Source of the DNA: Aureimonas phyllosphaerae
GTDB taxonomy: Bacteria > Pseudomonadota > Alphaproteobacteria > Rhizobiales > Rhizobiaceae
Direction of reading: 5' to 3'
NCBI RefSeq assembly: GCF_900113065.1
Contig: NZ_FOOA01000014.1
Location: forward strand, 48,834 to 112,833
Length of the DNA: 64,000 nt
A program made the position numbers and the translations under genes. Below are positions 7,816 to 17,054 of this stretch, piece after piece (position 1 is the first letter of the stretch; every line of letters starts with the position of its first letter). The notes beneath the pieces are model-generated. The model searched no databases, was not told where the DNA came from, and worked only from the letters and a program-made list of their open reading frames with translations.

Positions 7816-9351
7816 ATGACCACCTCGTCCGCCCCACGCCTCAGCCTCGACGGCATCGGCAAGATCTTCGGGACGCTGCGCGCCCTCGACGGCGTCTCGA
7901 TGGACGTCGCGCGCGGATCGGTCCATGGCCTCCTCGGCGAGAACGGGGCGGGCAAGTCGACGCTCCTGCGCATCCTGTCGGGGGTGATGGAGCCGACCGG
8001 CGGCATCGTCTCGGTCGACGGCGTGCGCGTCGCCGGCCACGGGCCGCTCGGCGCGCGGCGCGCTGGCATCGCGATGATCCACCAGGAGCTCCAGCACGTT
8101 CCCGAGCTTACCGTGGCGCAGAACATGTTTCTCGGCCGCCCGCTCCGCATGGCAGGAGGCCTCCTCGTCGACCGCCGGGCGCAGGAGCGCGCCGCCCGCG
8201 CGGCCCTTGCCCCACTCGACGCGTCGATCGACCCCGCCGCCCGCATCAACACCCTCAAGGTCGCGCAGCGCCAGATCGTCGAGATCGCACGCGCCCTGAT
8301 GGAGGATGCGCGGATCATCGCCATGGATGAGCCGACGTCCAGCCTGACGCCGGCCGAGTTCGATCGGCTCGCCATCCTGATCCGCGACCTCGCCGCACGC
8401 GGCGTCTCGATCATCTACGTCAGCCACAAGATGGACGAGGTATTCCGCGTCTGCGACCGGGCGACGATCCTGCGCGACGGGCGCAAGGTCGCCGACGTCG
8501 CCTTGGCTGAGACCACCGAGGCCGAGGTCGTCTCGCGCATGGTCGGGCGCGAACTCGCGCAGGCCGAGCACAAGGGTTTTGCGACGGACGCGGTGGCGCT
8601 CGACGTCGAGAACCTCTCTCGCGGCACGGCCGTGCGCGGGGCGAGTTTCCAGCTGCGGCGCGGCGAGGTTCTCGGCATCTCCGGGCTGGTCGGCGCCGGC
8701 CGGACCGAACTCCTGCGGCTCGTCGCGGGCGTCGACCGCCCCGACGGCGGCACGATCCGCGTCGATGGCAGGCCGCTCGCCCTCGGCAATCCGCGCAAGG
8801 CCATCCGCGCCGGGCTCGGCCTCCTGCCCGAGGAGCGCAAGCGCGACGGCATCGTCGCCCGCCGCTCCATCCGCTCCAACATCGCCCTGTCGTCGATGAA
8901 GCGCTTCTCGCGCGCCGGCTTCGTACGCCGCCGCGCGCTCGCGGCCGAAAGCCTCAAGCTGATGCGCGACATGAACCTGCGCCCCCTCGACGTCGAGCGC
9001 CCGATCGGCCAGTTCTCCGGCGGCAACCAGCAGAAGGCCATCATCGGCCGCTGGATCGCGGCGGGCGCGCGCATCCTCCTGTTCGACGAGCCGACGCGCG
9101 GCATCGACGTCGGCGCCAAGGCGGAGATCTACGCGCTGATCGAGCGGCTGGCCGCCGAAGGGCGCTCGATGATCGTCGTGTCCTCCGAGCTGCCGGAGAT
9201 CCTGCGCGTCTCCGACCGCGTCCTCGTCATGCGCGAGGGCGCCGTCGCCGGCATCCTGGAGCGGGACGCGATCAGCGAGGAGGCGATCGTCGCCCTCGCC
9301 GTGCCGCAGTCCGCCAGCGCCCCCTCCCATTCCTCCCGATCGGGACACTGA
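7816..9351 (+). CDS. CUT2 sugar ABC transporter, duplicated ATPase
   Basis: 511 residues; GGGAGGGA lies 7 nt before ATG 7816. Two ABC domains are fused, as in RbsA/MglA. The first has Walker A GENGAGKST (residues 41-49), AQRQIVEIARAL in place of a canonical signature, and Walker B IIAMDEPTSSL. The second has a degenerate Walker A (GLVGAGRTE), a good signature (FSGGNQQK) and LLFDEPTRGIDVGAK. It energises import together with the permease at 9357. The two-domain layout with an inactive second Walker A is normal for the family. Confidence 0.92.
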   Translation: MTTSSAPRLSLDGIGKIFGTLRALDGVSMDVARGSVHGLLGENGAGKSTLLRILSGVMEPTGGIVSVDGVRVAGHGPLGARRAGIAMIHQELQHVPELTVAQNMFLGRPLRMAGGLLVDRRAQERAARAALAPLDASIDPAARINTLKVAQRQIVEIARALMEDARIIAMDEPTSSLTPAEFDRLAILIRDLAARGVSIIYVSHKMDEVFRVCDRATILRDGRKVADVALAETTEAEVVSRMVGRELAQAEHKGFATDAVALDVENLSRGTAVRGASFQLRRGEVLGISGLVGAGRTELLRLVAGVDRPDGGTIRVDGRPLALGNPRKAIRAGLGLLPEERKRDGIVARRSIRSNIALSSMKRFSRAGFVRRRALAAESLKLMRDMNLRPLDVERPIGQFSGGNQQKAIIGRWIAAGARILLFDEPTRGIDVGAKAEIYALIERLAAEGRSMIVVSSELPEILRVSDRVLVMREGAVAGILERDAISEEAIVALAVPQSASAPSHSSRSGH

Positions 9352-9356
9352 CGCCC

Positions 9357-10331
9357 ATGACCTCGACCGACAGCCTTTCCGCAACGCCGAAGCGCGGCCT
9401 GAAGCTCGGTTTCGGCCTGCGCGACGCCGGAACGCTCATCGGCCTCCTGGTGATCGCCGGCGTCTTCGCCGCGCTCAGCCCGAATTTCCTGACCGAGCGC
9501 AACCTTCTCAACATCCTTCAGCAGTCGTCGATCAACGCCTGCGTCGCGCTCGGCATGACGCTCGTCATCATCTCGGGCGGCATCGACCTGTCGGTCGGCC
9601 CGACCGCGGCGATCGCCGCCGTGGCGGCGGCCGCCATGATGGTCGGCGGCGCGCCGATCGTCCTCGCCATTCCCGCCGCGATCCTCTTCGGCATGGCGGC
9701 GGGCGCGGTGAACGGGGCGCTCGTCGCCTATGGCGGCCTGCAACCCTTCATCGTGACGCTCGGCACCCTGTCGCTCTACCGCGCCTCGGCCCTCATCTAC
9801 ACCGGCGGCAACCCAATCTTCGGCATTCCGCCTGAGTTTCGCGCCCTCTTTAACGGCGACATCCTCGGCGTACCAACGCCGGTCGTGCTCGTGGCGGTTC
9901 TCGCCTTCGCGGTCTGGGTCGTTCTCAACAAGACCCCGCTCGGCGAATACTTCCTCGCGGTCGGCGGCAACGAGGAAGCGTCGCATATCGCGGGCGTGCC
10001 GGTCGCCATGACGAAGATCTCGGCCTACGTGATCTCCGGCGGCCTCGCCTCCATCGCCGGCCTGATCCTTGTCGGGCGGCTGGGCGCCGCCGACCCGACG
10101 CTCGGCAACCTCTGGGAGCTCGACGCGATAGCGGCGGCGGCGATCGGCGGCGCCTCGCTGATGGGCGGCAAGGGCTCGGTGGTCGGCACGATCCTCGGCG
10201 CCATCATCCTCGGCTCCCTGCGCAACGGCCTTACCCTCCTCAACGTCCAGGCCTTCTACCAACTGCTCGCCACCGGCCTTATCATCCTCGTCGCCATGCT
10301 GATCGACCGCGCGACGAGGGGACGGGGATGA
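9357..10331 (+). CDS. CUT2 sugar ABC transporter, permease
   Basis: 324 residues and very hydrophobic, with 8-10 predicted membrane segments; BPD_transp_2 family. The conserved loop GMTLVIISGGIDLSVGPTAA follows the third helix and GGASLMGGKGSVVGTILGA lies near the C-terminus, both typical of RbsC-like subunits. It forms the homodimeric inner-membrane channel. It starts 6 nt after the ATPase stop and overlaps the RpiR start by 4 nt, so translation is coupled. Confidence 0.92.
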   Translation: MTSTDSLSATPKRGLKLGFGLRDAGTLIGLLVIAGVFAALSPNFLTERNLLNILQQSSINACVALGMTLVIISGGIDLSVGPTAAIAAVAAAAMMVGGAPIVLAIPAAILFGMAAGAVNGALVAYGGLQPFIVTLGTLSLYRASALIYTGGNPIFGIPPEFRALFNGDILGVPTPVVLVAVLAFAVWVVLNKTPLGEYFLAVGGNEEASHIAGVPVAMTKISAYVISGGLASIAGLILVGRLGAADPTLGNLWELDAIAAAAIGGASLMGGKGSVVGTILGAIILGSLRNGLTLLNVQAFYQLLATGLIILVAMLIDRATRGRG

Positions 10332-11197
10332 ACATCACCTTCAGCGATCCGAGGACCATCGGACCTCGGATCCGCATGATGATGCCGCAGCTGACGCCGC
10401 TCGAGGCGCGCGTCGTCGAGATGATCCTCGGGCGGCGCGACTTCGACGAGACCACGGCACTGCGCACCGTTGCCGAGGATGCCGGCGTGTCCGACGCGAT
10501 GCTCGTCAAGATCGCCAAGAAGCTCGGCTTCTCGGGCTTCAAGGAGTTCCGGGCCGGCATCGCGGACTACAATCGCCTGCCGACCGCCGACCTGCATCAG
10601 GAACTCTCGCCCGACGACAGCGGCGCCCAGATCGCCCAGAAGGTCTTCCGCACCTCGATCCACGCGCTCGAGGAGACCCTCTCGATTCTCGATCCGGACG
10701 CCTTCGAGCGCGCCGCGGACCTGATCTTCGCCGCGCGTCAGCGCGACCTCTACGGCATCGGTGGCTCGGCCCAGATCGCGCGCGACGTCGCCCACAAGTT
10801 CCTGCGCATCGGGGTGCGCACCAACGTCTTCGACGACGCGCACATGATGCTGATGTCGGCCGCCCTCCTGTCGGAAGGCGACGTCGCGATCGCCTTCTCG
10901 CATTCCGGCCAGACCACGGCGGTCCTCGAGCCGCTCGAACTCGCCCGCAAACGAGGGGCGCGCACGATCGCGCTGACCAACTACGCCACCTCCCCGATCG
11001 CGGAGATCGCCGATGTCGTGCTCTGCTCGACCGCGCAGGGATCGCCGCTGCTCGGCGAAAACGCGGCCGCGCGCGTCGCCCAGCTGATCATCCTCGACGC
11101 CGTCTTCGCAGCGGTCGCGCAGCGCGATCTGAAGGCCGCCGAACGCAATCTCGCGGCTACGATGGGAGCCGTCAAAACCAAGCGACGAAACACATGA
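10328..11197 (+). CDS. RpiR-family transcriptional regulator (HTH_6 + SIS)
   Basis: 289 residues. The N-terminal helix-turn-helix spans about residues 35-75 (TTALRTVAEDAGVSDAMLVK, then KIAKKLGFSGFKEFR). The C-terminal SIS domain binds phosphosugars: DLYGIGGSAQIARDVAHKF and VAIAFSHSGQTTAVLE. The gene sits inside the sugar operon, overlapping permease and kinase by 4 nt each. The regulator therefore probably senses a phosphorylated pathway intermediate and acts on the palindrome at 5606-5617. Confidence 0.88.
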   Translation: MNITFSDPRTIGPRIRMMMPQLTPLEARVVEMILGRRDFDETTALRTVAEDAGVSDAMLVKIAKKLGFSGFKEFRAGIADYNRLPTADLHQELSPDDSGAQIAQKVFRTSIHALEETLSILDPDAFERAADLIFAARQRDLYGIGGSAQIARDVAHKFLRIGVRTNVFDDAHMMLMSAALLSEGDVAIAFSHSGQTTAVLEPLELARKRGARTIALTNYATSPIAEIADVVLCSTAQGSPLLGENAAARVAQLIILDAVFAAVAQRDLKAAERNLAATMGAVKTKRRNT

Positions 11198-12069
11198 ACA
11201 CTCCCGCCAAGCCCGTGATCGTGGTCGTCGGCAGCCTGCACTACGACATCATGGTCGATGCGCCCGACAGGCCGCGCAAGGGCGAGACGGTGACGGGGCA
11301 CGCCTGGGCGCCGAAGTTCGGCGGCAAGGGCGGCAACCAGTCGGTGAGCGCATCTCGGGCGGGCGCGGAGGTCCGGATGGCAGGCGCCGTCGGCGATGAC
11401 GAGTTCGGCCGTTTCCTGATCGCCGCGCTGGATGCCTCGGACGTCGATGCCACCCGGGTCGCCAGGCTGCCGGGGATCGGCTCGGGCATGAGCGTCGCGA
11501 TCTCCGACGCCGAAGGCGACTACGGCGCCGTGATCGTGTCGGGCGCCAACCTGGAGATCGATACGGCTGCGCTCCGGCAGGCCGATCTCTGGAAGGGTAC
11601 AAAAGCCCTGATCCTCCAAAACGAGGTGCCGGACGCCGTGAATCTGGCAGCCGCCGCAGCCGCCCGCGAGGCGAAAGCGATCGTCTGCCTCAACGCGGCC
11701 CCGTTCCGTCCGCTTCCGGACGAACTGGCCGCCCTGGTGGATGTCCTGATCGTGAACGCGATCGAGGCGGAGCAGCTTTGCGGATGTCGCGTCACCGATC
11801 TGACTTCGGCAGCCGCCGCGGCGACGGAGCTTGCGAAGCGCTTTCCCAGCGTGATCGTCACGGCCGGGGGAGACGGCGTTGCAGGCGTTCGCACCGGCGA
11901 GGCACCGGTTTCGCTGGGAGCCCTGCCCGTGCGTCTCGTCAGTACGCATGGGGCCGGCGACGCTTTCGTCGGCGCCCTCGTCGGTTCGCTCGCCACCGGC
12001 TCGCCGTTCGGGGAAAGCCTGTCTGCCGCAAACGAGGCGGCAGCCCGGCATGTTTCCGCACGTCCATGA
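11194..12069 (+). CDS. PfkB-family carbohydrate kinase (ribokinase-like)
   Basis: 291 residues. N-terminal motif VVVGSLHYDIMV is followed by KFGGKGGNQSVSASRAGAEV, the PfkB signature 1 region that binds sugar. Near the C-terminus STHGAGDAFVGALVGSLA carries signature 2 with the catalytic Asp of GAGD. Cytosolic ATP-dependent sugar kinase; the GGKGGNQ loop points to ribokinase-like substrates. It is the last gene of the cassette. Together with the isomerase it would convert the imported sugar to a phosphoketose or similar intermediate. Confidence 0.88.
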   Translation: MNTPAKPVIVVVGSLHYDIMVDAPDRPRKGETVTGHAWAPKFGGKGGNQSVSASRAGAEVRMAGAVGDDEFGRFLIAALDASDVDATRVARLPGIGSGMSVAISDAEGDYGAVIVSGANLEIDTAALRQADLWKGTKALILQNEVPDAVNLAAAAAAREAKAIVCLNAAPFRPLPDELAALVDVLIVNAIEAEQLCGCRVTDLTSAAAAATELAKRFPSVIVTAGGDGVAGVRTGEAPVSLGALPVRLVSTHGAGDAFVGALVGSLATGSPFGESLSAANEAAARHVSARP

Positions 12070-12325
12070 CGGTTCGGGACCATCGATGCCGGCCACGCCG
12101 GAATCCGCCTGATCGGCTGCGATCGCACATCTGATGGCGAGCGACCGAGCCCTCGCCCTGTTGGTTGATCGCCTGATCCTACCGATCGGCGCCCCGGAAA
12201 CGAATGCCCGACACGAGCCTTGCGCCGGTCGCGAACACGAATGAACAGCGCACGGGGCGTTCGTCCGGGGCAGTCACGTGGTGGTGATCGCCGAAGCCGA
12301 CGTCGAAGCCCGTTCGTATCTTTCT

Positions 12326-12345
12326 GTGTTTTCGAAACCGAACAC
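12326..12345 (+). promoter_or_regulatory. Imperfect palindrome upstream of the secreted protein
   Basis: GTGTT (12326-12330) and AACAC (12341-12345) flank a TTCGAA centre, 14 nt before the ATG at 12357. It may be a regulator site or a 5' leader hairpin. The rest of 12070-12325 shows no gene. Confidence 0.25.
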
Positions 12346-12356
12346 GGGAGTGGGAC

Positions 12357-12770
12357 ATGAAGAAGAGCGCGATCCTCATCGCCGGAACGCTGTGCCTGAT
12401 GGCGTCGTCCGCCTTTGCCCAGCAGACCATGCAGGGCGTGAAGGCCGTCGATCAGGATGTTTCGAACGGCATCGTCAGCGCCGACACCGTCATGGCCGCG
12501 AAGAACGGTTGGCTCGTCGTCCACCGCACGGACGCTGCGATGAAGCCGGGTCCGGTTGTCGGGCATGCCCCGATCCGGGCCGGCACCACGAACGACGTCG
12601 CGGCGATCCTGACCGAGGACGTGAAGCCCGGCGACATGCTGATGCTGATGGTTCACTCGGAGGACGGCGGCACGAAGAAGGGCGTGTTCGAGTACACGCT
12701 GGGTGCCAAGGAGGACGGACCGGTCCGCGTTGACGACAAGCTCGTCATGACGATGATCAAGGCCCAGTAG
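12357..12770 (+). CDS. Small secreted DUF7282-type protein
   Basis: 137 residues with a clear signal peptide (MKKSAILIAGTLCLMASSAF, then AQ), so about 115 residues in the periplasm. The mature part matches the DUF7282-like pattern: NGWLVVHRTDAAMKPGPVVG, APIRAGTTNDVAAIL, PGDMLMLMVHSEDGG and GVFEYTLG. It looks like a small all-beta domain. Function is unknown. It is monocistronic, with its own leader and a hairpin after the stop, and has no evident link to the flanking sugar genes. Confidence 0.7.
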   Translation: MKKSAILIAGTLCLMASSAFAQQTMQGVKAVDQDVSNGIVSADTVMAAKNGWLVVHRTDAAMKPGPVVGHAPIRAGTTNDVAAILTEDVKPGDMLMLMVHSEDGGTKKGVFEYTLGAKEDGPVRVDDKLVMTMIKAQ

Positions 12771-12779
12771 TCCTCTGGG

Positions 12780-12803
12780 GCCCGCCGGCATCCGGCGGCG
12801 GGC
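12780..12803 (+). terminator. Probable intrinsic terminator
   Basis: GCCCGCCG (12780-12787) pairs with CGGCGGGC (12796-12803), followed by TCTT. It lies 10 nt after the stop of the secreted protein. The pyrimidine tail is short, so efficiency is uncertain. Confidence 0.55.
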
Positions 12804-13068
12804 TCTTCGTCCAGCGACCGCATTGTCGCGAGTTGCGCCGCTGCCATCGGCGGCTTCGCCGGAAAACTGCGCGTTGAGGCAGACGCTCGATGTCGGCAGT
12901 CGGAACGCGACGCCGATCCCGATCAGCCTTGATGCGCCGAGTGCGATCCTACTTGCGGGATTTGCCGACAGGCTTCGCCGAGAAAACGCCACAGGGCGCC
13001 ACGGTCGGCAGATGCACGACGATCAGCCGCTTATGAAGCCCCTTTCACGGGCCAGCGGAACGACGCCC

Positions 13069-14082
13069 TCACCGAGCCCGCGCCTTCAACCAGCGGTCGA
13101 AGGCGACGGCAAGGATCAGGATCAGGCCGATCACCACCTGCTGCGTGTAGGACGAGACGTTGTTGAGCACGAGGCCGTTGACGAGGACGCCGATCAGCGC
13201 TGCCCCGATCACCGTGCCGCCGACGGTGCCGACGCCACCGAAAAGGCTGGTGCCGCCGATCACGACGGCCGAGATGACCGTCAGCTCGTAGCCGATACCC
13301 GCCACGGCCTCGGCCGAGTTGAGGCGCGCCGAGAGGACGAAGGCGGCCAGTCCGCAGAAGAAGCCGACGATGAGGTAGACCGAGACGAGGATCGCATCGA
13401 CCTTCAGACCGGACAGGCGCGCCGCCTCGGCATTGCCGCCTACCGCATAGACCGCCCGCCCGTAGCGCGTGTAGCGCAGGACGACATGGCAGAGGATCGC
13501 GGCCACCGCGAAGATGATGACCGGCACCGGCACCGGCCCGATCAGCCCGGCGCCGAACCAACGCATGGACGCGTCGAACCCTGAGATCGGGCCGCCGTTG
13601 GAGAGCGTCAGCGTCAGCCCGCGGAAGATCGTCAGCCCACCGAGCGTCACCACGAAGGGCGGCACCTTCAGCCGGGTGATGGCGAGGCCCTGGATCGCGC
13701 CGCAGAGCGTGCCGACGGCAAGGGCTGCGAGGAGCGCGGCGAACCAGCCGTAGCCGCCCGCCGCCGCCCCCCCAAGGGACAAGGTGTTGGCCGCCCCGCC
13801 CTTGAACACGATGGCCGCCACCATGCCCGACAGCGCCACCAGCGATCCCACGGACAGATCGATGCCCGCCGTCAGGATCACGAAGGTCATGCCGAGCGCG
13901 ATCAGGCCGGTGATCGAAATCTGGCGCAGCACATTGAAGAGATTGGTGGGGTTCAGGAAGTTCGGGTTGACGAGGGCGAAGACGGCCATCAGCACGACGA
14001 GGAAGAGCAACGGCCCGAAGGTCTTGAGGACGCGGAAGAGATTGACGCGGGGGCGTGTCGCCGGCTCGTTGGCTGCGGTCAT
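13069..14082 (-). CDS. CUT2 sugar ABC transporter, permease (second system)
   Basis: 337 residues, BPD_transp_2 family with about ten hydrophobic segments. Conserved motifs are GMTFVILTAGIDLSVGSLVA and GGTSLFGGVGTVGGTVIGAA. It is the third gene of a minus-strand SBP-ATPase-permease operon and overlaps the ATPase stop by 4 nt. No catabolic enzyme is linked on the same strand, so the substrate cannot be deduced from neighbours. The 265 bp downstream (12804-13068) show no supported gene. Confidence 0.92.
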   Translation of the reverse strand: MTAANEPATRPRVNLFRVLKTFGPLLFLVVLMAVFALVNPNFLNPTNLFNVLRQISITGLIALGMTFVILTAGIDLSVGSLVALSGMVAAIVFKGGAANTLSLGGAAAGGYGWFAALLAALAVGTLCGAIQGLAITRLKVPPFVVTLGGLTIFRGLTLTLSNGGPISGFDASMRWFGAGLIGPVPVPVIIFAVAAILCHVVLRYTRYGRAVYAVGGNAEAARLSGLKVDAILVSVYLIVGFFCGLAAFVLSARLNSAEAVAGIGYELTVISAVVIGGTSLFGGVGTVGGTVIGAALIGVLVNGLVLNNVSSYTQQVVIGLILILAVAFDRWLKARAR

Positions 14083-15677
14083 GGGCGGGGCTCCGTCCGG
14101 GTTCCGAGCGCCATCAGCGCCATGAGGGATTCTTCGCTGGCCTCCGATGCCGGCATCTCGCCGGTGATGCGGCCCTCGCGCATGGTCACGATGCGGTCGC
14201 TGACCGCCAGGATCTCCGGCAGTTCGGACGAGATGACGAGCACGGCGATACCGCGCGCGGCCAGCCCCACGAGGATCTGATGGACCTCCGCCTTGGCTCC
14301 GACATCGACGCCGCGCGTCGGCTCGTCGACGATCAGCACCTTCGGATCGCGCGCCAGCCAGCGGGCGAGGATCACCTTCTGCTGGTTGCCGCCGGAAAGG
14401 CCGGCGATCAGCTGATCCGGGCCGGCCATGCGGATGTTCAGCATCTTCCTGTAGTCGGCGAGATCGCGGCGCTCCCGCCCCTCGGCCATGAAGCCCAGCG
14501 CCCGGGCATAGGTCTTCAGCGACGCGACGGAAAAGTTCGGCTGGATGCCGAGCGCCGGGAAGATCGCCTGATGCTTGCGATCCTCCGGCACGAGACCGAT
14601 CCCCAGAGCGATGGCATCGGACGGCGCGGCGGGGGCGATCGGCCGCCCGTCGAGCCGGATTTCGCCGGCCGCGCGCCGGTCGGCGCCGAAGATGGCCCGC
14701 GCCAGTTCGGTGCGACCCGACCCGACGAGACCGGCGATTCCGAGGATTTCGCCGGCTCGAAGATCGAGATCGACGCCCTTGAGGACGATCGCGTGCGGCG
14801 CCTCGGGATTGCGGAGCGTGGTGAGGCCCCGCACCGACAGGCGCACCTCGCCGGCCTTCGCCCGCTCGGCCGGCCGGGCATAGAGCTCGGAGGCGGCGCG
14901 CCCGACCATCCGTTCGATCACGGCCGGGACGGGAATGGGATCCGTCCCGCGCTCCAGTTCGCCCGCCAGCCGCCCGTCGCGCAGGACGGTCATGCGGTCG
15001 CAGACCTCTGAGGCCTCCTCCAGACGATGGGTGACGAACATGATGGAGACCCCGGCCGAGCGGAGCTGGCGCATGATGCCGAGAAGGCGGCTGACCTCGG
15101 CTTCCGAAAGAGCGGATGTCGGCTCATCCATCACGATGACGCGCGAGCGAAGCGAGAGCGCGCGCGCGATCTCCACCATCTGCTGCTCGGCGACCGACAG
15201 CGCCGAGACGGGCGTTCGCACATCGAGCCGCAGACCGACCCGCGCGATCGCCTTCGACGCGGCCTCGCGCATGGCGCGCCAGTCGACGAGCTTCAGGCGG
15301 TTCACCGGCGCGCGGCCGACGAAGATGTTCTCGGCCACCGACAGGGTCGGGATCAAAGAGAGTTCCTGGTAGATCGTCACGATGCCGGCCCGCATCGCCT
15401 CGTCCGGATTGGCGAAGGCGACCGGCCGGCCGTCGAGGCGGATTTCCCCGCGCGAGGGCGGCTGGACGCCGGACAGGATCTTCAGGAGCGTCGATTTGCC
15501 GGCGCCGTTTTCGCCCATCAGACCAAGGATCTCGCCGGCGTGCAGGCGCAGGGAGACGTCGTTGAGCGCGCGCACGCCCGAGAAGTCCTTCGAGATGCCG
15601 TGCATCTCGAGCAGCGGAACCGGCGGCGGTGCGGCCGGAATGGGAGCGGATGGCGCGAGCATCGGCATGCGGTCCAA
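14079..15677 (-). CDS. CUT2 sugar ABC transporter, duplicated ATPase (second system)
   Basis: 532 residues; an alternative ATG three codons in (15668) is possible. The first domain has Walker A GENGAGKST and Walker B VIVMDEPTSAL. The second has GLVGSGRTE, LSGGNQQK and VLIVDEPTRGVDVGAK. The first 20 residues are Pro/Ala-rich and non-conserved. Arrangement and overlap with the permease are as in RbsA/XylG/MglA systems. A stem-loop separates it from the SBP gene. Confidence 0.92.
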   Translation of the reverse strand: MDRMPMLAPSAPIPAAPPPVPLLEMHGISKDFSGVRALNDVSLRLHAGEILGLMGENGAGKSTLLKILSGVQPPSRGEIRLDGRPVAFANPDEAMRAGIVTIYQELSLIPTLSVAENIFVGRAPVNRLKLVDWRAMREAASKAIARVGLRLDVRTPVSALSVAEQQMVEIARALSLRSRVIVMDEPTSALSEAEVSRLLGIMRQLRSAGVSIMFVTHRLEEASEVCDRMTVLRDGRLAGELERGTDPIPVPAVIERMVGRAASELYARPAERAKAGEVRLSVRGLTTLRNPEAPHAIVLKGVDLDLRAGEILGIAGLVGSGRTELARAIFGADRRAAGEIRLDGRPIAPAAPSDAIALGIGLVPEDRKHQAIFPALGIQPNFSVASLKTYARALGFMAEGRERRDLADYRKMLNIRMAGPDQLIAGLSGGNQQKVILARWLARDPKVLIVDEPTRGVDVGAKAEVHQILVGLAARGIAVLVISSELPEILAVSDRIVTMREGRITGEMPASEASEESLMALMALGTRTEPRP

Positions 15678-15681
15678 TCCT

Positions 15682-15707
15682 GGCCGGCGCCCCGGAGGCC
15701 GCCGGCC
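15682..15707 (-). promoter_or_regulatory. Stem-loop directly after the SBP gene (second system)
   Basis: GGCCGGC (15682-15688) pairs with GCCGGCC (15701-15707); the 12-nt loop contains further G/C pairing. It lies in the 47-bp gap between SBP stop and ATPase start, and no U-tract follows on the minus strand. Confidence 0.55.
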
Positions 15708-15724
15708 GAGGCTGGAGCCTTCGC

Positions 15725-16675
15725 TCAGCCGGCCTCGCCCAGTCGTTCGGCCTTGTCGAGATTGTCCTTGCCGATGACGATCGGCGTCAGGAGAACCTGG
15801 GACTGTGCGGGCTTCGTCTGGTTGCGGGCGAAATCCACCGCGATGCGGACCGCGGTCCGGGACTGCTCGCCCGGAAACTGCTCAACGGTGCCAGCGAGCT
15901 TGCCGTCGCGCACGGCCGCCAGCGCTTCCGGCAGCGCGTCGAAGCCGTAGATCAGGACGTCCGTGTGGCCTGCCGCCTCGCACGCCTCCATCGCGCCGAG
16001 CGCCATGTCGTCGTTGGCGCAGACGATGACGTCCGGCTTGCCGTGGGCGGTGAGACCGGCTTCCGTGACCGAAAGGGCCTCGGCCCGCGCGAAGTTGGCG
16101 GTCTGCTCGAAGACGATCTGATACTTGTCCTTGCCGTCGAGGATGGCATGGACGCCCTTGTTGCGGTCGATTGCGGGTCCTGCGCCTGGCTGACCCTGCA
16201 GGTGGAAGATCTTGGCGCCGTCGGGCCTCGCCGCGATGATGGCGTTGGCCTGCGCCTCGCCGCCCTTGGCGTTGTCGGCGCCGACATGGGCGAGGATCCC
16301 GTCCACGCCGTCGACGCGCCGGTCGATCGTCACCACCGGGATTCCGGCCTGAACGGCCTGCTCCACGGCGGGCGCCAGCGAATTGACGTCAAGCGGAGAG
16401 ATGACGATCGCGTTGACCTTCTGGACCACTGCGGCCTCGACGTCGCCCGTCTGCTTGGGCGCCGAGTTCTGGCCGTCGCTCTCGATCAGCGTGATGCCGC
16501 CGATCTCCTGCGCCTGCGCCTTGATCTGGTTCAGCATGTGGACGAAGAACGGAAAGCTGAGGCTCGGCACGGAGCCGAGAATGGTCAGGGGCGCGGCCTG
16601 CGCCCAGCTTCTTCCGGCCGATAGGGCGACCACACCCAAGGCAGCCGACGACAACAGGAACGAACGCCTGTTCAT
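15725..16675 (-). CDS. CUT2 sugar ABC transporter, periplasmic binding protein (second system)
   Basis: 316 residues from ATG 16675, which has GGGAGGG about 8 nt upstream; the open frame extends 21 codons further but without an RBS. The leader has a twin-arginine-like motif (MNRRSFLLSSAALGVVALSA) and ends GRSWAQA, so Tat export is possible. The type I fold carries GSVPSLSFPFFVHMLNQIKA, VNAIVISPLDVNSLAPAVEQ, GIPVVTIDRRVDGVDG and CANDDMALGAMEA. The MVDRR-like VTIDRR strand resembles ribose and galactofuranose binders. Substrate unknown. Confidence 0.88.
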   Translation of the reverse strand: MNRRSFLLSSAALGVVALSAGRSWAQAAPLTILGSVPSLSFPFFVHMLNQIKAQAQEIGGITLIESDGQNSAPKQTGDVEAAVVQKVNAIVISPLDVNSLAPAVEQAVQAGIPVVTIDRRVDGVDGILAHVGADNAKGGEAQANAIIAARPDGAKIFHLQGQPGAGPAIDRNKGVHAILDGKDKYQIVFEQTANFARAEALSVTEAGLTAHGKPDVIVCANDDMALGAMEACEAAGHTDVLIYGFDALPEALAAVRDGKLAGTVEQFPGEQSRTAVRIAVDFARNQTKPAQSQVLLTPIVIGKDNLDKAERLGEAG

Positions 16676-16748
16676 GATGTGAACCCTCCCGTTTGCGCCG
16701 CCGGCCTCCCGCTCTTCGTCGGGTCGGTCCGGGGACACCTCACGGTAT

Positions 16749-16766
16749 CACGCACACGTGTCGGTG
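16749..16766. promoter_or_regulatory. Palindromic operator candidate upstream of the second CUT2 operon
   Basis: CAC-GC-ACACGTGT-CG-GTG: a perfect 8-bp palindrome ACACGTGT (16754-16761) flanked by symmetric CAC/GTG arms. It lies 74 bp upstream of the SBP start on the minus strand. The shape suits a LacI-type or ROK-type repressor. No regulator gene is linked, so control would come from elsewhere. The remaining leader to the CorA start (to 17054) shows no other gene. Confidence 0.35.
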
Positions 16767-17054
16767 CAAGTGGACTTCATTGATCGTTAAAGGCTGCCTT
16801 GAGACGCCTAGGCCAGTTGGAAGGCTGCCTGTGGACGGCTGGGTCCGAGACGATTTTCCGGATGGCGCATTTCACCATTCCCGCGATCATGTCGCACGAT
16901 AGCGGCGTTGGTCCTGAACGTTGCCTCGAGTGTGCAGGCATGCTTCGCCATCGGCCGATTGCGCGACGACCCGGAGGAACCAGACGATGAACTCATCCGG
17001 GTCGAACAGGATCCGCATGGATGGAGCCGGAGACCCGGCGAGCGCGGCAACCCG

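Noticed and set aside
7696..9384. 562-codon minus-strand open frame opposite the sugar ATPase
   Set aside because: Antisense shadow produced by strong GC codon bias; no recognisable domain, while the plus strand encodes a complete CUT2 ATPase.
9129..10262. Long minus-strand open frame (377 codons) opposite the permease
   Set aside because: It is highly charged, low-complexity sequence typical of the antisense of GC-rich membrane genes; the plus-strand permease is certain.
12823..13584. Plus-strand open frame around the gap before the second CUT2 permease
   Set aside because: Most of it is antisense of the permease; the 265-bp gap part has no RBS-supported start or known family.
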